Under the pieces are notes generated by a model. That model saw nothing but the letters and a program-made list of their open reading frames with translations, was not told where the DNA came from and did no database searches. From contig SLJS01000173.1 in NCBI GenBank assembly GCA_007135015.1, forward strand, positions 1 to 9,140: 9,140 bases of DNA. Direction: 5' to 3'. The DNA is from Alcanivorax sp. (lineage in GTDB: Bacteria; Pseudomonadota; Gammaproteobacteria; Pseudomonadales; Alcanivoracaceae). Within the stretch, counting starts at the first letter, position 1. Each line of letters begins with the position of its first letter. The position numbers and the translations under genes were made by a program. Positions 5,183-9,140 of this stretch are shown in pieces.

Positions 5183-6124
5183 GTGAAGACCCTTCTCGCC
5201 GCCTGCCTGGGCTGTATTCTGCTTGCCGGCTGCCAGTCCCGGATGCCGGCGCCGCCGGAGCACGCCGGCGGCGACCGCCAGGTACCCCGGGTGCCCTTCG
5301 TTCCCCAGGACGCCTACCAGTGCGGCCCCGCAGCGCTGGCCACCATGCTGGGCTGGTCGGGGCTGTCGACAGGCGCCGGCGCGCTGGTTGACGAAGTCTG
5401 GCTGCCGCAACGGCGCGGCAGCCTGGCCATGGAACTGGCCGCCGCCGCCCGCCAACGCAACCGGCTGGTCTATCCGGTGGCCTCCCCGGAAGAACTCCTT
5501 GCCGCAATCGATGCCGGCCAACCGGTGCTGGTGATGCAGAATCTGGCGCTGGAATGGCTGCCCCGGTGGCATTTTTCCGTGGTGACCGGCTACCGCGACG
5601 GCGGCCGGCACATGGTGCTCAACTCCGACACCCGCGAGGGCATGACGCTGCACTGGAACCGCTTCGTGCGAACCTGGGCCCGGGCCGGCTTCCAGGGGTG
5701 GTTGATGCTGCCTCCCGGCGAACTTCCCGCCCGGACGGAGCCGCTGGAGCTGGTACAGGCTCTGGAGACACTGCGCGGCACCGCCGGTGCCGCGGCGGCG
5801 ACCCCCTTCTGGGAGGCGGCCGCCGAGCGCCATGCCGAGGACTATCTGGTGCGCTTCGGCCAGGGCAACCACCTGTGGGAACAGGAAAACCGCCAGGCCG
5901 CGGTGAGCGCCTTTCGGGCCGCCACCCGGGCCCGCCCCGGGGCCTGGCCCGCCTGGCACAATCTGGTCCTGGCACTGCATGAGAGCGGCTGCCCGGAGCT
6001 CGCCTTGAAAACGCTCCGCGAGGCGCTCGAACAGGAGGACTTCCCGCAGGCTGGGGAACTGCGCCAGCGTCTGACCGACAAGCAGCCGCCGCGCCGCTGC
6101 CATATCAACCCGATCGAGAGTTGA
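5183..6124 (+). CDS. PA2778-family lipoprotein with C39-like cysteine peptidase domain and TPR-like repeats (313 aa)
   Basis: The GTG start at 5183 has no clear ribosome binding site but is the only one that keeps the lipoprotein signal MKTLLAACLGCILLAGC, with lipobox LAGC and C17 as the lipidated residue, so it may depend on coupling to the upstream gene 13 bp away. Residues about 34-170 form a papain-like C39 domain: DAYQCGPAAL holds oxyanion Q and catalytic C47, WHFSVVTGY supplies H130, and VLNSDT (about 145-150) the third residue. Residues about 215-300 are helical TPR-like repeats (HLWEQENRQAAVSAFRAA, WHNLVLALHESG). C39 peptidases usually process double-glycine leaders when fused to ABC exporters; here there is no transporter, so it should be a stand-alone envelope protease facing the periplasm. 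Its substrate is unknown. Confidence 0.9.
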   Translation: MKTLLAACLGCILLAGCQSRMPAPPEHAGGDRQVPRVPFVPQDAYQCGPAALATMLGWSGLSTGAGALVDEVWLPQRRGSLAMELAAAARQRNRLVYPVASPEELLAAIDAGQPVLVMQNLALEWLPRWHFSVVTGYRDGGRHMVLNSDTREGMTLHWNRFVRTWARAGFQGWLMLPPGELPARTEPLELVQALETLRGTAGAAAATPFWEAAAERHAEDYLVRFGQGNHLWEQENRQAAVSAFRAATRARPGAWPAWHNLVLALHESGCPELALKTLREALEQEDFPQAGELRQRLTDKQPPRRCHINPIES

Positions 6125-6178
6125 TCGGCTTGCGGAATCAGGCCGAAGCCGCCTGGCCCCCGCCCCCTCGCCATCAGC

Positions 6179-6184
6179 TATACT
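6179..6184 (+). promoter_or_regulatory. Possible -10 element for the mechanosensitive channel gene
   Basis: TATACT (5 of 6) lies 27 bases before the ATG at 6212. No -35 match is visible at 16-18 bases. If used, transcription would begin near 6191, leaving too little leader for the ATG at 6197 and supporting the start at 6212. Confidence 0.25.
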
Positions 6185-6211
6185 TGGCGCTTCCGCATGA
6201 TCGGGGTCACC

Positions 6212-8800
6212 ATGTTGCTCGCAGTACATTACGCCGCTAATCGGCTGTCGAAGGTCCGCCTGCCGTGGCTCGCCCTGCTGCTGGGCCTGCTGCCGCTGTG
6301 CCTCCAGGCGGAAGAAGTCTCTCCGCCGGTTTCCGGGTTGCTCGACATGGAGCAGACCCGAAACGAAGAGTTGCAACAACGGCTTGATGAACTTGCCGGG
6401 CAACGCGAGCAGATCCTTGCCCACAACCGGGAGCTGGAACAGCGTCTTGGTGAGGCCCGCAGGACCGCCGGACGCATCGACCGGCAGATCGAACAACTCC
6501 AGGGCAGCCTGCTGCTTTCGCGACTGCTTTATCGCGAACTGCGCAATCTGCCTCCACCGCCGGCCATCACCCGGCTGGCGGCGACGCTGGACGCGCTGCG
6601 GCTGGAAAGGCTGGAGATTTCCCGACAGCTTGATGAGCTGGAAGATCCTCCGGAACAGGCCCGTGCCCGCCTGCCGGACGGGCCGGAAGCAGCCCGGCAG
6701 ACACTGGCGCGGTTGCTCGCCGAACGGGTCACGCTGCTTCAGCGGCAGGAAGCCCATCTGGACGAGGTCCTGGAGCTGTTGACGGAAGCCGAGCTTGGCC
6801 AGCAGCAGCTGCGCGACGTGCACCGCAGGGCGCGCGAAACCATTGAGGAAAAGCTTTTCTGGATGCCGAGCACCCCGCCACTGGACGGACGCTGGTTTGG
6901 TGAGCTGCCTGCCGCGCTTTACCAGCAGCTTACCTCGCTGGACCCGGCACCGGCTCTCGAAGGACTGGCCGCGCCCGGCTGGCGCTCGCTCTTCCACGGC
7001 GGACTGCCGGTGGTGCTCGCCATGCTGCTGCTCTATTACCGCCCCCGGATGCGCCAACGGCTAGACCTCCTTCACCGGGAGGCGGGTGAGCCGGAGCAGG
7101 GAGCCGCCGCGCACACGCCGCTTGCGATCCTGCTGGACATCCTGCTCAAACTTCCCGCGCCGCTGGTCCTCGCCGGCCTGGCCCTGGCGCTGCGCCCCGG
7201 CGCCGAGGGTCCGGTGCTGCCTCTCAGCAGTGCGCTGCTGCAGCTGGCGCTGTTATGGCTGATCATACGTACCGGCCGCAGACTGCTGCGCCCCCGGGGC
7301 ACGGTGCAGACCCACTTCCTGTGGTCCGGGGAGACGGTGCGCCAGCTGCGGAACCTGCTGGGGATGATCGGAATTGTGCTCGCTCCCCTGGTCCTGGTGA
7401 TGTCCTTCGGCGACCGGCCTCCGGAACAACTGGCCGAAGACCGTCTCGGTCCACTGATCATCCTGACCGCCAGCCTGCTGTTTGCATGGCTGCTCGCCCG
7501 CGCGGCCCTGCGCTGGCCCACCCTGCGCCCCGGCGGGTTGCTGCGTCTGGCGACCGTGCTCACCCTGGTTCTGCTGGCCGTCGCTCCCGCCCTGCTGACC
7601 GCGCTGGGGTACTATTACACCGCGCTGCAGGTCGGTGACCTGCTGCTGTACAGCTTCTATCTGCTGCTGGCCTGGATACTGGTGTCGGCCACCGCCGTGC
7701 GGGCGTTGACAGTGGCATCCCGCCACCTCGCCTGGCGGCGCGAGAAGGAACTCGGCGCCGCCCGGGAAAAGGCGGCCCTGGCCGAGGCCCGGGAAGGTGC
7801 CGAAGCGGTGGAGGCAGTGGAACAGCCCCCGCTGGAAATGAGTCAGGTCAGCGCCCAGTCACTGCGGCTTACCCATACGGTGCTTGTGCTCGGCTTCGTC
7901 GTGGCGCTCTATGCGCTCTGGTCCGACGTATTCGCCGCCTTCGCCTACCTGGACACCATCTCTCTCTGGGAGCAACGGCTGGTCGAGGGCGACCAGGTGC
8001 TGGTCAGCACCACCAGTGTGGCCGATCTGCTCTGGTCACTGGTAATCCTGGCGCTGGCGATCACCCTGGCCCGGAATCTTCCGGGGCTGCTGGAAATCAC
8101 TGTGCTCTCCCGGCTGTCCCTTCAGCCCGGCTCAGCCTATGCGATCACCTCGCTGCTGGCCTATGTGCTCGTGGGCACGGGCCTGATCCTCGCACTCGGC
8201 GCGCTCGGCGTTGCCTGGAGCAAGCTCCAGTGGCTGGTGGCCGCACTCGGTCTCGGGCTCGGGTTTGGGCTTCAGGAAATCTTCGCCAACTTCATCTCCG
8301 GTCTGATCGTGTTGTTTGAAAAGCCCATCCGCATCGGCGATGTGATCACCATCGGCGACCTCTCGGGCACGGTCACACGCATCCGCATCCGCGCGACCAC
8401 CATTACCGACTTTGATCGCAAGGAAATCATCGTTCCCAACAAGAGCTTTGTCACCGACCGGCTGGTGAACTGGTCGCTGACGGACAGCGTCACACGCCTG
8501 GTGCTCAAGGTGGGCTTTGCCTATGGCTCGGACCTGAGTGCCGCCCGCGAGATCTTGCTGCAGGCGGCGACGGAGAACGAGCGCGTACTCCAGGAACCCA
8601 CACCCACCGCATACTTCCTGGGTTTCGGCGCCAGCACCCTGGACCATGAACTGCGGGCCCATGTGGGCCAGCTCTCGGACCGTCTTCCCGCCACCGACGA
8701 GATCCTGCGCCGAATTGACGAACTCTGCCGCGAACGGGGCGTGGAAATCGCCTTCAGCCAGCTCGACATCCATATCCGCAGCGATTTTCGCGAGCGTTAA
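6212..8800 (+). CDS. MscK/MscM-type large mechanosensitive channel (862 aa)
   Basis: This is a multi-TM member of the MscS superfamily, opening under membrane tension to release solutes on hypo-osmotic shock. I choose ATG 6212 over 6197 because GGGG at 6203-6206 is well spaced from it. Residues 1-33 are a signal peptide ending LCLQA. Residues about 40-250 form a Glu/Gln/Arg-rich periplasmic coiled-coil domain ending in FWMPSTPPLD, a feature of this subfamily. I count about eleven hydrophobic segments from residue 264 to 706. A charged cytoplasmic linker (REKELGAAREK, about 510-550) precedes the last four. The pore helix and MscS core begin near residue 665 (GLGLGFGLQEIFANFISG, FEKPIRIGD, IIVPNKSFVTDRLVNW). 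The C-terminal cytoplasmic domain is complete. It is shorter than E. coli MscK or MscM (about 1,100 aa) because the periplasmic domain is roughly half-size. Confidence 0.94.
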   Translation: MLLAVHYAANRLSKVRLPWLALLLGLLPLCLQAEEVSPPVSGLLDMEQTRNEELQQRLDELAGQREQILAHNRELEQRLGEARRTAGRIDRQIEQLQGSLLLSRLLYRELRNLPPPPAITRLAATLDALRLERLEISRQLDELEDPPEQARARLPDGPEAARQTLARLLAERVTLLQRQEAHLDEVLELLTEAELGQQQLRDVHRRARETIEEKLFWMPSTPPLDGRWFGELPAALYQQLTSLDPAPALEGLAAPGWRSLFHGGLPVVLAMLLLYYRPRMRQRLDLLHREAGEPEQGAAAHTPLAILLDILLKLPAPLVLAGLALALRPGAEGPVLPLSSALLQLALLWLIIRTGRRLLRPRGTVQTHFLWSGETVRQLRNLLGMIGIVLAPLVLVMSFGDRPPEQLAEDRLGPLIILTASLLFAWLLARAALRWPTLRPGGLLRLATVLTLVLLAVAPALLTALGYYYTALQVGDLLLYSFYLLLAWILVSATAVRALTVASRHLAWRREKELGAAREKAALAEAREGAEAVEAVEQPPLEMSQVSAQSLRLTHTVLVLGFVVALYALWSDVFAAFAYLDTISLWEQRLVEGDQVLVSTTSVADLLWSLVILALAITLARNLPGLLEITVLSRLSLQPGSAYAITSLLAYVLVGTGLILALGALGVAWSKLQWLVAALGLGLGFGLQEIFANFISGLIVLFEKPIRIGDVITIGDLSGTVTRIRIRATTITDFDRKEIIVPNKSFVTDRLVNWSLTDSVTRLVLKVGFAYGSDLSAAREILLQAATENERVLQEPTPTAYFLGFGASTLDHELRAHVGQLSDRLPATDEILRRIDELCRERGVEIAFSQLDIHIRSDFRER

Positions 8801-8811
8801 CCGGTATCGCA

Positions 8812-8836
8812 CCATGGAGGGTGTCAAAGGTGTTCG
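8812..8836 (+). repeat. GAGGGTGTC repeat, copy 1
   Basis: CCATGGAGGGTGTC (8812-8825) followed by AAAGGTGTTCG (8826-8836). The first 14 bases are identical to copy 2, which is 124 bases downstream in the same orientation. Confidence 0.75.
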
Positions 8837-8855
8837 CGACTGAAACCGTAGCGCC

Positions 8856-8890
8856 GTAGCCCGGATGAAGACCGAAGGCCGCAATCCGGG
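8856..8890. repeat. REP-like imperfect palindrome
   Basis: GTAGCCCGGAT (8856-8866) and ATCCGGG (8884-8890) form a 7-bp terminal stem CCCGGAT/ATCCGGG around a GAAGG/GGCC-rich centre. The form GTAGCCCGGATGAAG...GGCCGCAATCCGGG closely resembles an intergenic palindrome repeated in many gammaproteobacterial genomes. Such units sit between genes and can affect mRNA 3' ends. Copy number in this genome cannot be seen from one window. Confidence 0.6.
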
Positions 8891-8891
8891 G

Positions 8892-8908
8892 AACCTTCCG
8901 GAACGGTT
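8892..8908. repeat. Near-palindrome around TTCCGGAA
   Basis: AACC-TTCCGGAA-C-GGTT: an 8-base perfect palindrome (8896-8903) whose flanks AACC and GGTT are also complementary with one extra C at 8904. It directly follows the REP-like palindrome and may be part of the same 3' structure or a protein-binding dyad. Confidence 0.45.
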
Positions 8909-8935
8909 GCGATGCCATCTCCGCTGCGCTCCTGC

Positions 8936-8963
8936 CCATGGAGGGTGTCACAAAAGGTATTCG
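8936..8963 (+). repeat. GAGGGTGTC repeat, copy 2
   Basis: CCATGGAGGGTGTC (8936-8949), then ACA, then AAAGGTATTCG (8953-8963). Compared with copy 1 it has a 3-base insertion and one G-to-A change in the second block. Confidence 0.75.
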
Positions 8964-8990
8964 TTGGCAGCGCGGCTTGATTAACCGGCT

Positions 8991-9022
8991 CCCTCCCCTG
9001 TGAAGGAGGGTGTCGTAAAACC
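8991..9022 (+). repeat. GAGGGTGTC repeat, copy 3, with hairpin
   Basis: The core is at 9006-9014, followed by GTAAAACC to 9022. CCCTCC (8991-8996) can pair with GGAGGG (9005-9010) across an 8-base loop, so the core lies in the right arm of a hairpin. This copy and copy 4 share GAGGGTGTCGTA followed by GAAACC or AAACC. Confidence 0.65.
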
Positions 9023-9029
9023 CCCTCTC

Positions 9030-9054
9030 CCCTCGTGAGGGTGTCGTAGAAACC
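9030..9054 (+). repeat. GAGGGTGTC repeat, copy 4, with short hairpin
   Basis: CCCTC-GT-GAGGG (9030-9041) leads into the core at 9037-9045 and GTAGAAACC to 9054. It lies 31 bases after copy 3 and, with its CTCCCCT-type left flank, forms an imperfect tandem with it. Confidence 0.65.
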
Positions 9055-9101
9055 GCCTGGATTCGGATAATAAGTGCAATTTCCTGAAGAGGACGGCCAG
9101 C

Positions 9102-9110
9102 TGCTATAGT
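9102..9110 (+). promoter_or_regulatory. Extended -10 promoter for a gene beyond the right edge
   Basis: TGC-TATAGT (TG at 9102-9103, hexamer 9105-9110, 5 of 6) has the same TGC-TATRRT form as the candidate at 3670-3678. A clear -35 is missing. AAGGAAG near the end of the window could be a ribosome binding site, so a + strand gene probably starts just past 9140. Confidence 0.37.
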
Positions 9111-9140
9111 TCGGCGTTCTCCTGACCAAAGGAAGTCGCA

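Larger units (their letters stand above)
8801..9140. other. Repeat-rich gene-free end of the window
   Basis: These 340 bases hold no convincing gene. They contain four copies of a GAGGGTGTC-centred repeat, a REP-like palindrome, a near-palindrome around TTCCGGAA and an extended -10 promoter, listed separately. Open frames on the minus strand end or begin arbitrarily within the repeats and show no family features. Confidence 0.6.

Noticed and set aside
6126..6151. CGGCTT/AAGCCG inverted repeat after the peptidase gene as a terminator
   Set aside because: Only a 6-bp stem with a 14-base loop and no T-run; too weak to call.
5012..7057. A 681-codon open frame on the minus strand spanning the peptidase, the intergenic gap and the channel gene
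   Set aside because: It is antisense to two genes with clear domains. Its composition (Arg/Gln/Gly/His-rich, no recognisable motif or signal) is what the reverse of G/C-ending codons yields in GC-rich DNA.
8812..9054. CRISPR array interpretation of the direct repeats
   Set aside because: The repeats are imperfect and of two sub-types, the spacing falls from 124 to 31 bases, and no cas gene is present.

Overview
This 9.1-kb window is GC-rich and densely coding, with almost every supportable gene on the + strand. The gene content suggests a gammaproteobacterium, possibly a halophilic or environmental relative of the Pseudomonas/Chromatiales groups. The clues are a PA2779/PA2778-type gene pair, an MscK/MscM-type 11-TM mechanosensitive channel, envelope genes with clear Sec or lipoprotein signals, and a REP-like palindrome. 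The assignment is inference: no rRNA or other phylogenetic marker is present.

Layout. Positions 1-445 hold a doubtful Arg/His/Gln-rich small ORF (50-187), a run of short palindromes (239-278) and a weak promoter. A small acidic, probably coiled-coil protein follows (446-649). The gene-free stretch 650-979 contains a 13-bp inverted repeat that competes with two local pairings just upstream of a PlsC-like acyltransferase gene. That acyltransferase (980-1696), a secreted START/SRPBCC protein (1632-2345) and an unrecognised exported protein with an HSCGCYH motif (2215-3648) overlap one another and form a tight operon. Next come a 38-aa single-TM protein (3714-3830) and an exported Met/Gln-rich coiled-coil protein (3900-4508).

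After a 268-bp gap with a perfect 8-bp hairpin comes the PA2779-family membrane protein (4777-5169). It is followed 13 bp later by a PA2778-family lipoprotein (5183-6124) that carries a C39-like cysteine-peptidase domain and TPR-like repeats. A large mechanosensitive channel gene (6212-8800) follows. The last 340 bp have no convincing gene. They contain a REP-like palindrome, a near-palindrome around TTCCGGAA, and four direct copies of a GAGGGTGTC-centred repeat. An extended -10 promoter at 9102-9110 probably serves a gene beyond the right edge.

How the genes work together. The common theme is the cell envelope: a lipid acyltransferase at the inner membrane, a predicted periplasmic lipid-binding START domain and an exported partner of unknown role, then a membrane protein/lipoprotein peptidase pair, then an osmotic safety valve. 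The acyltransferase-START-HSCGCYH operon is the least described part and the best candidate for an uncharacterised envelope lipid system. That is a hypothesis from gene overlap and domain type, not demonstrated here. I saw no tRNA, rRNA, CRISPR array, intact insertion sequence, or defence or phage genes.
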